A stretch of 64,000 nucleotides of DNA, taken from assembly GCF_900637855.1 (NCBI RefSeq), contig NZ_LR134440.1, forward strand, positions 1,364,001 through 1,428,000, given 5' to 3'. Both the position numbers and the translations under genes were made by a program. Of the stretch, positions 9,496 to 18,130 are shown one piece after another. Origin of the DNA: Neisseria animaloris (GTDB lineage Bacteria; Pseudomonadota; Gammaproteobacteria; Burkholderiales; Neisseriaceae). The notes beneath the pieces were generated by a model. The model searched no databases and had not been told where the DNA came from. It saw nothing but the letters and a program-made list of their open reading frames with translations. Every line of letters starts with the position of its first letter. The first letter of the stretch is position 1.

Positions 9496-9554
9496 CCGTA
9501 AAACAGCTTTAGGCCGTCTGAATTCTTTTCAGACGGCCTAAAGCTGTTTTACGG
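9496..9554. terminator. Extended DUS palindrome terminator (27-bp arms)
   Basis: The arms are CCGTAAAACAGCTTTAGGCC and onward, mirrored without mismatch by GGCCTAAAGCTGTTTTACGG. The DUS pair is the inner 12 bp and a further 15 bp on each side also pair. It lies between the convergent META-lipoprotein gene and mlaA. Confidence 0.75.
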
Positions 9555-9590
9555 CTCAATCGAGCGTTTCAGGTCGGCAAAACGAACTCA

Positions 9591-10520
9591 TTAAAAGCCG
9601 TATCCCACCGGCTCGCCCCATTGGGCAACTTCAACCATTTCTATACCATCAGTGTGTAGAGGGCTTGCATCTTGCGGATCATCCGGAGTCCATAAAGTGA
9701 GAGTCCCTGTACGTTCGGGCCATACGGTATTAGCACTGCTGTCAGGTAACGGTGCTTCGGCAGGAGCTTGATAATCACCGGTCTTCGGCGCATCGCCTTC
9801 GCCAACCAAGTCGTCAATGTCAATATTATCTTCTTCACCCTGCGGCGGAGTAATACCAAGCTGGCGGGCACGCACTTTCATATAAATATCACGGGTGTAC
9901 GCATATTTATCAATCGAAGCATCGCCCAAGCTATCGGTTAAATCCAGCAATTGCTCGCGCAGGCTGACTGCTCTGACCGCTTTATTGCCTATGCGGTTGG
10001 CCGCAGTGTGAAACACTGCATTATCAACGGGGTAAACACTGGTAATGGTGTTGCCCACACTATCGCGCACAGTCGAAGGGCCGGTGAGCGGATACACAAA
10101 ATAATTGCTGTTTTTCCAGCCCCATGAGGCAAAAGTGTCGCCTAGTGTGTTTTTGTTATTGGGAATGCCGCCGGCATCGGCAATATTAATCAAGCCGCCC
10201 AAACCGAAAGTGGAATTCACACCAACACGTACAAAATCTTCACTTGCCCGTTTGATATCCAAACGCAGCAGATTGCTGCCCATACTCACCACATCACGCA
10301 GGTTATTGAAAAAATTGCTTACACCGGTGCGGACGGGCTGCGGAGTAACGGCACGATAACCGCGTGCCACCGGTGTCAGCACATAGCGGTCAGCGGTATC
10401 GTTGATTTTAAACATCACCCGGTTATACGGTTCGTAGGGGTCGGCGGGGTTGCGCTCCGCCCATACGGGCTGAGAAAGGGTAAGCGTCAACACCATCACT
10501 GGAACTGCTGATTTTTTCAT
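9591..10520 (-). CDS. mlaA: Outer-membrane lipid asymmetry protein MlaA (VacJ)
   Basis: MlaA sits in the outer membrane and removes misplaced phospholipids for return through MlaC and MlaFEDB. The protein has 309 residues. It contains the VacJ core NPADPYEPYNRVMFKIND and LGDTFASWGWKNSNYFVYPLTGPSTVRD, plus a Pro- and Asp-rich C-terminal tail. The signal peptide ends QPVWA|E and has no lipobox cysteine, whereas E. coli MlaA is a lipoprotein. Start at 10520 gives an ATGA overlap with mlaB. The gene ends the mla operon. Confidence 0.93.
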   Translation of the reverse strand: MKKSAVPVMVLTLTLSQPVWAERNPADPYEPYNRVMFKINDTADRYVLTPVARGYRAVTPQPVRTGVSNFFNNLRDVVSMGSNLLRLDIKRASEDFVRVGVNSTFGLGGLINIADAGGIPNNKNTLGDTFASWGWKNSNYFVYPLTGPSTVRDSVGNTITSVYPVDNAVFHTAANRIGNKAVRAVSLREQLLDLTDSLGDASIDKYAYTRDIYMKVRARQLGITPPQGEEDNIDIDDLVGEGDAPKTGDYQAPAEAPLPDSSANTVWPERTGTLTLWTPDDPQDASPLHTDGIEMVEVAQWGEPVGYGF

Positions 10521-10795
10521 GTATTCACCCAGTCTTTGATTTCGTACAGTTCGGTAAGATCTTGCACTGATTCGGGAATTGCACAAAGTTTTACGCCGGA
10601 AGCATTTAGGCGCAGAGCCGTCAGCAACAGCGACACACAGGAAGAATCTGCGCGATTGACGCCGGATAAGTCCAACGTATGCACTTCTTTCAGGCGGCAT
10701 TGCTGTTCAAATTGTGCATAAGCGGCAGATGCTACCGTTTTTACGGTAACATCGCCGCTCAAATACAATACGCCGTCTTTTACTTCGGTATTCAT
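10517..10795 (-). CDS. mlaB: MlaB, STAS-domain subunit of the phospholipid transporter
   Basis: The 92-residue protein is a stand-alone STAS domain: VLYLSGDVTVKTV, then HTLDLSGVNRADSSCVSLLLTAL, where the D-S-S loop equals the conserved phosphorylatable or contact site of anti-anti-sigma-like folds. In the Mla system MlaB binds the ATPase MlaF and stabilises the complex on the cytoplasmic face. It is the sixth position's neighbour in the order mlaF-E-D-C-B-A: 3 bases after mlaC and overlapping mlaA by 4, so it is translationally coupled. Confidence 0.9.
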   Translation of the reverse strand: MNTEVKDGVLYLSGDVTVKTVASAAYAQFEQQCRLKEVHTLDLSGVNRADSSCVSLLLTALRLNASGVKLCAIPESVQDLTELYEIKDWVNT

Positions 10796-10798
10796 CTT

Positions 10799-11401
10799 TT
10801 ATTTGCCGCCGTTGTTTTTGGCTTTCAATTCGGCAATCAGGCCGTCGATGCCTTTGTTTTTGATGGTCTCGCCGAATTGGTTGCGGTACACGGTTACCAA
10901 ACTCGCCCCTTCGATGGCAACGTTGTAAACACGGTATTTGCTACCGCTTTGATAGGTGGTGAAATCCATGTTCACCGGTTTGCCGCCGGGCTGGGTGATT
11001 TCGGTGCGCACAACGATTTCTTTGCCGCCCCGGTTTACTACCGGATTGTCTTTTACGGTAACGGCAGAATTTTTGAATTTCAACATAGTGCCTGAATAAG
11101 TGCGGATCAGCAGGCTTTGAAATTCTTGAGACAATGCTTTTTTCTGCTCGGCAGTAGCTTCGCGCCACGGGTTACCGACGGCAAGAGCCGTCATACGTTG
11201 GAAATCGAAATAAGGCAGCGCATAGTTTTCTGCTTTGCGGCGTACGGCGGCATCGTTATTACCGTTGGCTTCTTTCAGGATACTCAAAACCTGAACCGAA
11301 TTTTCACGTACCTGGCTTACTGCATCGGCAGGAGCAGCAACGGCCAAGCCGATGCTTAAAACACCGATACTCAAAGCACTGATTAAAGAAGTTTTTTTCA
11401 T
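10799..11401 (-). CDS. mlaC: Periplasmic phospholipid-binding protein MlaC
   Basis: MlaC shuttles phospholipid between MlaA in the outer membrane and MlaFEDB in the inner membrane. The 200-residue protein has a signal peptide ending AVAA-PAD and the Tol-Tol-Ttg2 family pattern: FDFQRMTALAVGNPWREATAEQKKAL, YSGTMLKF, and GKPVNMDFTTYQSGSKYRVYNVAIEGASLVTVYRNQF. Length is normal. It lies 30 bases after mlaD. Confidence 0.93.
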   Translation of the reverse strand: MKKTSLISALSIGVLSIGLAVAAPADAVSQVRENSVQVLSILKEANGNNDAAVRRKAENYALPYFDFQRMTALAVGNPWREATAEQKKALSQEFQSLLIRTYSGTMLKFKNSAVTVKDNPVVNRGGKEIVVRTEITQPGGKPVNMDFTTYQSGSKYRVYNVAIEGASLVTVYRNQFGETIKNKGIDGLIAELKAKNNGGK

Positions 11402-11431
11402 TATAAATTCCTATCAATATGAATAGATTGC

Positions 11432-11941
11432 TTATTCCGAAACAGCGGGGCTGCTCTCTCCGGCCTTTTTACTGCCTGCGTTCTGTTCGGCAAAATTGGT
11501 CATAAACTTACCAATCAAGTTTTCCAACACGATAGCCGAGCCGGTAACAGTAATAGTATCTCCTGCTGCCAATTCCTCTTCATCTCCGCCTTGCATCAAG
11601 CCGATATATTGTTCACCCAAAAGGCCGGAGGTTAAAATCTGCGCAGACACATCGCTGCTGAACTGGTATTTGCTGTTCAAATTCAGTGATACTTTCGCCT
11701 GATAGGTTTTGGGATCAAGCTGAATACCGCCTACCCTTCCCACCAGCACCCCGGCCGCTTTTACCGGCGCATTCACACGCAATCCGCCGATATCGGTAAA
11801 GTCGGCATACACGGTATAGGTTTTGCCGGAGCCACCGCCAACCGCCGCACCGCCGGCCACACGGAATGCCAAGAAGCCAATGGCGACAACACCCAATAAG
11901 ACAAACAAACCTACCCAAAATTCCAAAATACTTTTTTTCAT
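11432..11941 (-). CDS. mlaD: MlaD, MCE-domain subunit
   Basis: The 169-residue protein has one N-terminal membrane helix (residues about 8-27) and one MCE domain (about 38-118, VYADFTDIGGLRVNAPVKAAGVLVGRV). MlaD forms the hexameric periplasmic ring through which lipids pass. A Ser/Gly-rich tail (QNAGSKKAGESSPAVSE) follows the LIGKFM helix that lines the pore. It starts 5 bases after the mlaE stop. Confidence 0.94.
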   Translation of the reverse strand: MKKSILEFWVGLFVLLGVVAIGFLAFRVAGGAAVGGGSGKTYTVYADFTDIGGLRVNAPVKAAGVLVGRVGGIQLDPKTYQAKVSLNLNSKYQFSSDVSAQILTSGLLGEQYIGLMQGGDEEELAAGDTITVTGSAIVLENLIGKFMTNFAEQNAGSKKAGESSPAVSE

Positions 11942-11946
11942 CGCAC

Positions 11947-12723
11947 TTACTCAGTAAACATCAATGCAGTTAAGATAAAGTCAATCGCCAACACGGTAAG
12001 GGCGGAAGACACTACCGTACGGGTGCTGGCACGCAAAATACCCTCCGACGTGGGTACGCAGTGAAACCCTTGGTGCACGGCAATCAGCGTTACCGCTACC
12101 CCGAACACCACAGATTTGATCAGGCCGTTAAGTACATCATAGTCGAAAGAGATATTGCTCTGCATTTGCGACCAGAAAATACCGCCGTCCAAGCCTAAGT
12201 ATTGCACGCCGATCAAATACGCACCGTAAATACCCGCTACGTTAAAAATCGAAGCTAAAAGCGGCATTGAAACAACACCTGCCCAGAAGCGCGGCACAAC
12301 CACACGGGCTACGGGGTTTACTGCCATCACGTTCATGGCTTCAAGCTGCTCGGTAGTTTTCATCAAACCAATTTCGCTCGTCATCGCACCGCCCGCACTG
12401 CTTGCGAACAAAATGGCAGCCAATACGGGGCCGAGCTCGCGTAGCAGACTAGCAGCAACCATGAAGCCCAAGACATCAGCTGATTTGAACTTCGATAATT
12501 GTGTATACCCCTGCAAACCCAACACCATGCCTACAAATAAGCCTGACACAGCTACAATCAACACCGACAATACACCGGCAAAATATACTTGGCGCACACT
12601 CAAACGGAACCGTGTGAGCGCTGTTCCCGATTTCGCCAGAATCTGCAACAGAAACAGGCAGACACTGCCGAGCGAACGGATAAATTTCAGGGTGTTATGC
12701 CCGATGGTTTGGATAAAATTCAT
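11947..12723 (-). CDS. mlaE: MlaE, permease subunit
   Basis: The 258-residue MlaE/Ttg2B-type permease has five or six helices and the family motif LRELGPVLAAILFASSAGGAMTSEIGLMKTTEQLEAMNVM, which carries the coupling EQ-x-DA-like segment. It moves phospholipid across the inner-membrane side of the MCE ring using MlaF. It lies 64 bases after mlaF with a single DUS in the gap. Confidence 0.94.
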   Translation of the reverse strand: MNFIQTIGHNTLKFIRSLGSVCLFLLQILAKSGTALTRFRLSVRQVYFAGVLSVLIVAVSGLFVGMVLGLQGYTQLSKFKSADVLGFMVAASLLRELGPVLAAILFASSAGGAMTSEIGLMKTTEQLEAMNVMAVNPVARVVVPRFWAGVVSMPLLASIFNVAGIYGAYLIGVQYLGLDGGIFWSQMQSNISFDYDVLNGLIKSVVFGVAVTLIAVHQGFHCVPTSEGILRASTRTVVSSALTVLAIDFILTALMFTE

Positions 12724-12787
12724 ATGGTTTCAAATTATTTAGTACCGCCAAACGACCTGTAATATTGTCGGGAGAAGCCGTCTGAAA

Positions 12788-13597
12788 CTATCGGTTTGCC
12801 TCTAGTAAATCTTGCTGCAGACTGGTCTCCGCCGGATAACGGAACGGTACAGGTCCGTTAGGCAAACCACCAATAAACTGCTGCACCCACGGCGAATCCA
12901 ACTCACGCATCTCTTCAGGGGAACCCGAAAACATTATTTCTCCATGTGCCAGAAAAATCACTTGGTCGACAATAGAAAGCGACTGTTCGATATCGTGAGA
13001 TACCATCACACTGGTGGAATGGAGGGCCTTGTTGATACGACTGATTAAATGTGCAATCACGCCCAAAGAAATCGGATCCAAACCGGTAAACGGTTCATCG
13101 TAAAGCATGATTTCCGGATCAAGCGCAATAGTACGGGCCAAAGCCACACGCCGCGCCATGCCGCCGGAAAGTTCGGACGGCATCAACTTTTCTACACCAC
13201 GCAAACCTACGGCATTTAATTTCAATATGACCAAGTCGCGAATCACCGGTTCTGGCAGCTTAGTCAGCTCGCGCATCGGAAATGCAACATTGTCAAACAC
13301 TGATAAATCGGTAAACAGCGCACCGTGTTGGAACAGTACACCCATACGACGACGGTGTTCGTAAAGCTCGGTCGAACCGAATGTGGCCAAATCCTTCCCC
13401 TCCACCAGCACCTTACCTTGCTGTGGATGAATCTGACCGGTAACAAGACGCATCAACGTAGTTTTACCGCTGCCTGAACCGCCCATGATTGCAGCAAAAT
13501 TACCTTGTTCGATGGTGAAATTAATGTTGTTGAGAATCGGGCGTTCACCATAAGCGAAAGCCACATCTTTCATTTCGATAAAAGGAGTATTTGTCAT
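12788..13597 (-). CDS. mlaF: MlaF, ABC ATPase subunit
   Basis: The 269-residue ABC ATPase has Walker A GGSGSGKTTL (about residue 38-47), Q-loop near LFQHGALFTD, signature LSGGMARRVALAR, Walker B ILYDEP-type segment IMLYDEPFTGLDP and the H-loop VSHD. It powers lipid transport by MlaE. It is the first gene of the operon, so the operon promoter should lie in the AT-rich sequence upstream. Confidence 0.95.
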   Translation of the reverse strand: MTNTPFIEMKDVAFAYGERPILNNINFTIEQGNFAAIMGGSGSGKTTLMRLVTGQIHPQQGKVLVEGKDLATFGSTELYEHRRRMGVLFQHGALFTDLSVFDNVAFPMRELTKLPEPVIRDLVILKLNAVGLRGVEKLMPSELSGGMARRVALARTIALDPEIMLYDEPFTGLDPISLGVIAHLISRINKALHSTSVMVSHDIEQSLSIVDQVIFLAHGEIMFSGSPEEMRELDSPWVQQFIGGLPNGPVPFRYPAETSLQQDLLEANR

Positions 13598-13970
13598 GCG
13601 GATGTGTGGGTTTCAAATGTTTGTATTTTAATAATTAACCACGTTAGGGGCAATTTTTCAAACGGCTCACTTGTGAAAAAATACATGGATGTATGTAAAT
13701 TATTGATATTGCATTCTTTAGATTTCGTAGAAAATGCAACAAAATTGGTCGACATAACGACAAACGGCGTAATAATGTTTCAAGTGGCATAGAGGCCGTC
13801 TGAATATGCTCAAACAACTTTTGAACAGGCAGCTTTAAAATATGTGGTAAAAATTATTCAGATGCCCCATTTTTATGTTTCTCTCCGCAAAAACGAGCTT
13901 GCCTTCCCAAACATCAATGATGGTTTTCCTGCGGATCTATCACTAGTTACCCTATTATTTCTTTGCATGT
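13598..13970. other. Intergenic region between pdxA and mlaF
   Basis: The stretch is AT-rich and holds a candidate mla promoter, a single AG-DUS (13793-13804) and no convincing gene. A 35-codon open frame at 13685 has no RBS and no recognisable features. Confidence 0.6.
13633..13661 (-). promoter_or_regulatory. Candidate mla operon promoter
   Basis: On the minus strand TTGAAA (13656-13661) and TTAATT (13633-13638) are 17 bases apart, about 36-64 bases upstream of the mlaF ATG. The -35 is good; the -10 is moderate. Confidence 0.35.
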
Positions 13971-14951
13971 TCAGTGCTTATGATTCCGTACCATAGCTAA
14001 AGCCGTATCCACCGCCACAATCAGGCTGCCGGAATCGGCTTTACCGGTGCCCGCCAAATCTAATGCCGTACCGTGATCGACCGATGTGCGCACGAAAGGC
14101 AAACCAAGCGTAATGTTTACGCCTTTACCGAAACTGGCATATTTCAACACGGGCAACCCTTGGTCGTGATACATCGCTAAAACGGCATCAAAACCTTGCA
14201 ACATGGAAGGCTGAAATAGTGTATCAGCAGGATAAGGACCGCTGACTTCTATACCTTGCGTTTGCAGATTTTTCAGCGCCGGCATAATCACTTCGATTTC
14301 TTCCCGCCCCAAATGTCCCCCTTCTCCGGCATGTGGATTCAAACCGGTTACCAAAATGCGGGGATTTTCAATGCCGAATTTGGTACGCAAATCACGATGT
14401 AAAATGGTGGCAACTGACTCCACCAAAGGCTGGGTAATGGCTGTGGCAATATCTTTCAGCGGTAGATGCGTCGTTACCAGTGCAACCCGCAAACCTCCTC
14501 CTACCAACATCATAACCACTTGCTCGGCACCGCTTTTTTCGGCGAAATATTCGGTATGGCCGCAGAAAGGCACTCCGGCATCATTGATGATGCCTTTATG
14601 CAAAGGTGCGCTTACCATCGCTGCAAATGTGCCGTTTTGCACGCTTTCCAATGCGGTGTCCAACAACTCCAATACATACGGCGAATTTTCAGGGTTCAGA
14701 CGGCCTGCCTCGCAAGGTGCGTTTAACGGAATATGCCAAACATCCAACACCCCATGCACAGGAGCTACCGAGGCATCGTAATCACGTATTGCTACTTTTT
14801 TCCCAAGAGCGGCAGCGCGTTGTTGCAGTAGAGTCTTGTCGCCTAAAACGACACAATGACAAGGCAATTCTGCTGCGGCAAGATCCAAACAAATGTCGGG
14901 ACCGATACCGGCAGGTTCGCCACTGGTTATGGCCAAAACAGGTAAAGTCAT
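13971..14951 (-). CDS. pdxA: 4-hydroxythreonine-4-phosphate dehydrogenase
   Basis: PdxA oxidises 4-phospho-hydroxythreonine in the DXP-dependent pyridoxal phosphate pathway. The 326-residue protein opens with [15 protein letters not shown], then [24 protein letters not shown], with the first metal histidine in GHTE, then [16 protein letters not shown] and [12 protein letters not shown] with the second metal site, and [16 protein letters not shown]. The start at 14951 ([13 protein letters not shown]) is set by the family's N terminus; 37 further upstream codons are open but unsupported. It is a single gene. Confidence 0.95.
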   Translation of the reverse strand: MTLPVLAITSGEPAGIGPDICLDLAAAELPCHCVVLGDKTLLQQRAAALGKKVAIRDYDASVAPVHGVLDVWHIPLNAPCEAGRLNPENSPYVLELLDTALESVQNGTFAAMVSAPLHKGIINDAGVPFCGHTEYFAEKSGAEQVVMMLVGGGLRVALVTTHLPLKDIATAITQPLVESVATILHRDLRTKFGIENPRILVTGLNPHAGEGGHLGREEIEVIMPALKNLQTQGIEVSGPYPADTLFQPSMLQGFDAVLAMYHDQGLPVLKYASFGKGVNITLGLPFVRTSVDHGTALDLAGTGKADSGSLIVAVDTALAMVRNHKH

Positions 14952-15074
14952 ATTTTTCTCGCTTGCATGACAGATAATGGTGTCAGGCATTGTATAACCA
15001 TAGTCCGAATAATGATATGAAAGGAAAAGTCGGGTAATACGGCTGAATCGCCGGATTTTCACCGTTATATCGAA

Positions 15075-15105
15075 AAGGCCGTCTGAAAAGTTTTCAGACG
15101 GCCTT
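15075..15105 (-). terminator. DUS inverted-repeat terminator after lpxA
   Basis: AAGGCCGTCTGAAAA and TTTTCAGACGGCCTT nearly adjoin, 14 bases beyond the lpxA stop. It closes the long lipid A and envelope cluster. Confidence 0.7.
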
Positions 15106-15118
15106 CCGTTATCTTGCC

Positions 15119-15895
15119 TTAACGGATAATCCCACGGCTAGATGCTGCAAAAAATTCTTTAAATACAGCAAGCTCGGGCGAAAATTGACTGAGTTTCAAC
15201 ACTTCCGTCTTGGCTTCTTCCAAGCCCAAACCCTGACGGTAGAGGATTTTATAAACCTCTTTCACACGTGCAATTTCTTCAGCGGAAAAACCGTTACGAC
15301 GCATACCTTCAGTGTTCAAACCGGCCGGTTCGGCACGGTAGCCCGATGCCATAACATACGGAGGCACGTCTTTATGAACACCGGCCGCAAAAGCGGTCAT
15401 GGCATAGCTGCCAATCTGACAAAATTGGAAAACCAAAGTATAGCCCCCCAAAACCACATAATCGCCGATGGTTACATGACCCGCCAGTGAAGCATTGTTG
15501 GCGAAAATGGTATGGCTGCCGACCACGCAATCGTGTGCAAGATGTACATAAGCCATAATCCAGTTATCGTCGCCAACTCGGGTTTCACCGATGCCTGTTA
15601 CCGTACCGGTGTTAAACGTGGTGAACTCACGAATGGTGTTACCATTGCCGATAATCAGACGGGTCGGCTCGTCGCGGTATTTTTTATCCTGCGGTTGCGC
15701 TCCTAGCGAAGCGAACTGGAAAATCTTATTATTCTCACCGATGGTGGTATGGCCTTCAATCACCGCATGCGGACCAATTTCAGTATTGGCACCGATTTTA
15801 ACGTTCGGGCCGATAACGGAATAGGCTCCCACTTTAACGCTGCTGTCGAGTTCAGCTTTGGGGTCAATAATCGCTGTAGGATGGATTAAGCTCAT
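15119..15895 (-). CDS. lpxA: UDP-N-acetylglucosamine acyltransferase
   Basis: LpxA starts lipid A synthesis by adding a 3-hydroxyacyl chain to UDP-GlcNAc. The 258-residue protein is a left-handed beta helix with many hexapeptide repeats ([21 protein letters not shown]). The catalytic histidine is His121 in [10 protein letters not shown], and the C-terminal helical domain starts near residue 190 ([10 protein letters not shown]). Length and motifs are standard. It is the last gene of the lpxD-fabZ-lpxA set on the minus strand. Confidence 0.97.
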   Translation of the reverse strand: MSLIHPTAIIDPKAELDSSVKVGAYSVIGPNVKIGANTEIGPHAVIEGHTTIGENNKIFQFASLGAQPQDKKYRDEPTRLIIGNGNTIREFTTFNTGTVTGIGETRVGDDNWIMAYVHLAHDCVVGSHTIFANNASLAGHVTIGDYVVLGGYTLVFQFCQIGSYAMTAFAAGVHKDVPPYVMASGYRAEPAGLNTEGMRRNGFSAEEIARVKEVYKILYRQGLGLEEAKTEVLKLSQFSPELAVFKEFFAASSRGIIR

Positions 15896-15970
15896 TCAGG
15901 CTTTCCTTCATGTGGCAAACAGGTTGATTTATGTTGTACAAAAATCTGTCTGCCATACAAATAAACAATC

Positions 15971-16015
15971 AGGCCGTCTGAAAACAACCTTCGATTTAGT
16001 GTTTTCAGACGGCCT
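15971..16015 (-). terminator. DUS inverted repeat between fabZ and lpxA
   Basis: AGGCCGTCTGAAAAC and GTTTTCAGACGGCCT separated by 15 bases. It may reduce readthrough from fabZ into lpxA or only serve uptake; the genes are otherwise co-oriented. Confidence 0.5.
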
Positions 16016-16025
16016 CAATAATAGA

Positions 16026-16481
16026 TTACAGTTCGACGGCGCGTTTAGCGCACATAATTTCGGCTTCTACGGCTACTTGGCCGTCTACTTTAGCCACGGT
16101 TTTGAATTTACCGATACCGCGTTTATTCGCAATCAGCTCCACTTCGAAAACCAACTGGTCACCCGGAATAATCTGGCGTTTAAAGCGGGCATTATCGATA
16201 CCTGCAAAAAAATAGATTTCATTAGAGTTACGTCCGCCTTCACTCAAAATAGCCAGTGTGCCACATGCTTGCGCTAATGCTTCAATAATCAGCACGCCTG
16301 GCATCACAGGAAAATCTGGGAAATGACCTTGGAAATGCGGCTCATTCATACTCACGTTTTTAATCGCCGTGAGGCTTTTCATAGATTCAAACGCGGTAAT
16401 ACGGTCAAGTAATAAAAACGGGTAACGGTGAGGTATCAGTTTCTGGATGTCTTTGGCTTCAATCGGAAGGGTAAATTCCAT
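16026..16481 (-). CDS. fabZ: 3-hydroxyacyl-ACP dehydratase
   Basis: FabZ removes water from 3-hydroxyacyl-ACP in fatty-acid elongation and competes with LpxA/LpxD for substrate. The 151-residue hotdog-fold protein has [13 protein letters not shown], catalytic His53 in [13 protein letters not shown] and Glu67 in [10 protein letters not shown]. It lies 3 bases after lpxD, the usual context that balances lipid A and phospholipid synthesis. Confidence 0.97.
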   Translation of the reverse strand: MEFTLPIEAKDIQKLIPHRYPFLLLDRITAFESMKSLTAIKNVSMNEPHFQGHFPDFPVMPGVLIIEALAQACGTLAILSEGGRNSNEIYFFAGIDNARFKRQIIPGDQLVFEVELIANKRGIGKFKTVAKVDGQVAVEAEIMCAKRAVEL

Positions 16482-16484
16482 AGT

Positions 16485-17540
16485 TTATTCCTTATTATTT
16501 TCAGTGAATTGTGATACTTCAAGTGCTTTTTCAAGCTGTTTGATGCGTTTGCTCATTTCACTCAAATGGCGGATATGCACGGCATTACGCGCCCACTCTT
16601 TATGGGTTTGCATCGGGTACGGGCCGGCAATATGTTGGCCGCTTTCCTTAATACTGTGAGTGATACTGCTGCCGCCGCCGATGGTGGTTTTATCGGCAAT
16701 TTCAATGTGACCGACCGTGCCTACTCCACCGCCGAGAATACAGTAATTGCCGATGGTAACACTGCCGGAAATACCGGTTTTGGCAGCAATAACGGTATGC
16801 GAACCGATTTTACAATTGTGACCGATCTGCACTTGGTTATCGATTTTGGTGCCGTTACCGACTACAGTATCACTCATCGCACCACGGTCAATGTTGCTGT
16901 TGGATCCGATTTCAACATCATCGCCGAGTGTTACGCCGCCGGTTTGCGGAATTTTAAACCACGAATCACCGGCAAATGCCAAGCCAAATCCGTCCGCACC
17001 AATCACACTGCCGCTATGTATTTCTACACGGTTTCCCAATGTACAGCCATAATAAATAACCGCATTCGGGTGAATAACCACTTCATCTCCAAGCGTGCAA
17101 TCATGCTCGACTACGGCACATGCCAGAATACGGCAGCCTTCGCCTAACACGGTATTGCCACCGATATAAACATGTGCTCCGATTTCGCAACTTGCCGGCA
17201 CCGTAGCAGTGGGTTCGATAACCGCCGTCGGGTGTACGCCTGCTACTGCACGCTCAACAGGGGAAAACAATCGGGCTACTTTGGCAAAATAGAGATATGG
17301 GTCTGGTGCAATAATCAGGTTATGCCCGGCAAATTCATCCGCCACTTTCGGGCTAACAATGATTGCGCCCGCATTGCTTGCCGCAACATCGGATTTATAT
17401 TTGGGATTAGCCAGAAAACTGATATGGTCTGCCGTAGCCGCTGAAAGCGGCTGAACGGCAGCAATGCTCACATCTTCGCCGCGCCATTCGCCGCCCAACT
17501 CTGCCACAATTTGCGATAGGGTGTAAAAAGCTGGTTTCAT
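16485..17540 (-). CDS. lpxD: UDP-3-O-(3-hydroxyacyl)glucosamine N-acyltransferase
   Basis: LpxD adds the second, N-linked acyl chain to lipid A precursor. The 351-residue protein has an N-terminal UDP-binding domain (to about residue 98), a left-handed beta helix with hexapeptide repeats, catalytic His241 in VQIGHNCKIGSH, and a C-terminal helix (HLSEMSKRIKQLEKAL). It continues directly into fabZ. Confidence 0.97.
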   Translation of the reverse strand: MKPAFYTLSQIVAELGGEWRGEDVSIAAVQPLSAATADHISFLANPKYKSDVAASNAGAIIVSPKVADEFAGHNLIIAPDPYLYFAKVARLFSPVERAVAGVHPTAVIEPTATVPASCEIGAHVYIGGNTVLGEGCRILACAVVEHDCTLGDEVVIHPNAVIYYGCTLGNRVEIHSGSVIGADGFGLAFAGDSWFKIPQTGGVTLGDDVEIGSNSNIDRGAMSDTVVGNGTKIDNQVQIGHNCKIGSHTVIAAKTGISGSVTIGNYCILGGGVGTVGHIEIADKTTIGGGSSITHSIKESGQHIAGPYPMQTHKEWARNAVHIRHLSEMSKRIKQLEKALEVSQFTENNKE

Positions 17541-17587
17541 CTACATCAAAGGCCGTCTGAAAAGTAATGCCTGCACGTTTGAAGTAA

Positions 17588-18100
17588 TTAACGTGCATTT
17601 AAGGCTTTGATAACGCTGTCAGTTATATCAAACTTACTGTTAACATAAACAGCTTCCTGCAAAATCAGGTCGTACCCTTCTTTTTTAGCCAGTTCTACAA
17701 TAATGCGGTTGGCGTTTTGCTGCAAGGCTGCAAACTCCTCATTACGTCGCAAGTTGTATTCCTCAGCCAACTGAGCCTGCTCCAAGCGGAATTTCTGAAC
17801 GGCTTCGCCCAGTTTTTGAACGGCAGCTTCCCGCTCCGCCCCTTGCAATTTTCCGGATGCGATTCTCTTCTCAAGTTCCGTACCTTCCGCTTGCAATTTT
17901 TGCAGAGCCTTCTGCCGACTACTGAATTCTTTTTCCAGCGTTTTTTGGATAAGCTTAGCCTGCTTGGACTCTTGATACACCCGCTCGGTGTTAATAAAAC
18001 CAAGCTTCTGTAAGCTTTCTGCTGCTACTGCCTGTCCCATCAGGCTGAAACCCAATGTTGCAACAGCACACCAACGGATGATAAGTGATGATTTTTTCAT
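17588..18100 (-). CDS. skp: OmpH/Skp periplasmic chaperone
   Basis: The 170-residue protein has a signal peptide ending QAVA|AE, then two long coiled-coil arms (about residues 45-125, rich in K, E, Q and A) and a return beta segment. Skp trimers hold unfolded outer-membrane proteins for BamA. It lies just downstream of bamA, the conserved position. No cysteine or enzyme motif is present in the mature part. Confidence 0.93.
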   Translation of the reverse strand: MKKSSLIIRWCAVATLGFSLMGQAVAAESLQKLGFINTERVYQESKQAKLIQKTLEKEFSSRQKALQKLQAEGTELEKRIASGKLQGAEREAAVQKLGEAVQKFRLEQAQLAEEYNLRRNEEFAALQQNANRIIVELAKKEGYDLILQEAVYVNSKFDITDSVIKALNAR

Positions 18101-18130
18101 AACAAATCCTTCATGCTTGCCGGGTAAGGC

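Noticed and set aside
13505..13792. Open frame overlapping the mlaF start and upstream region
   Set aside because: Mostly antisense to mlaF, no RBS; only the last part lies in intergenic DNA.
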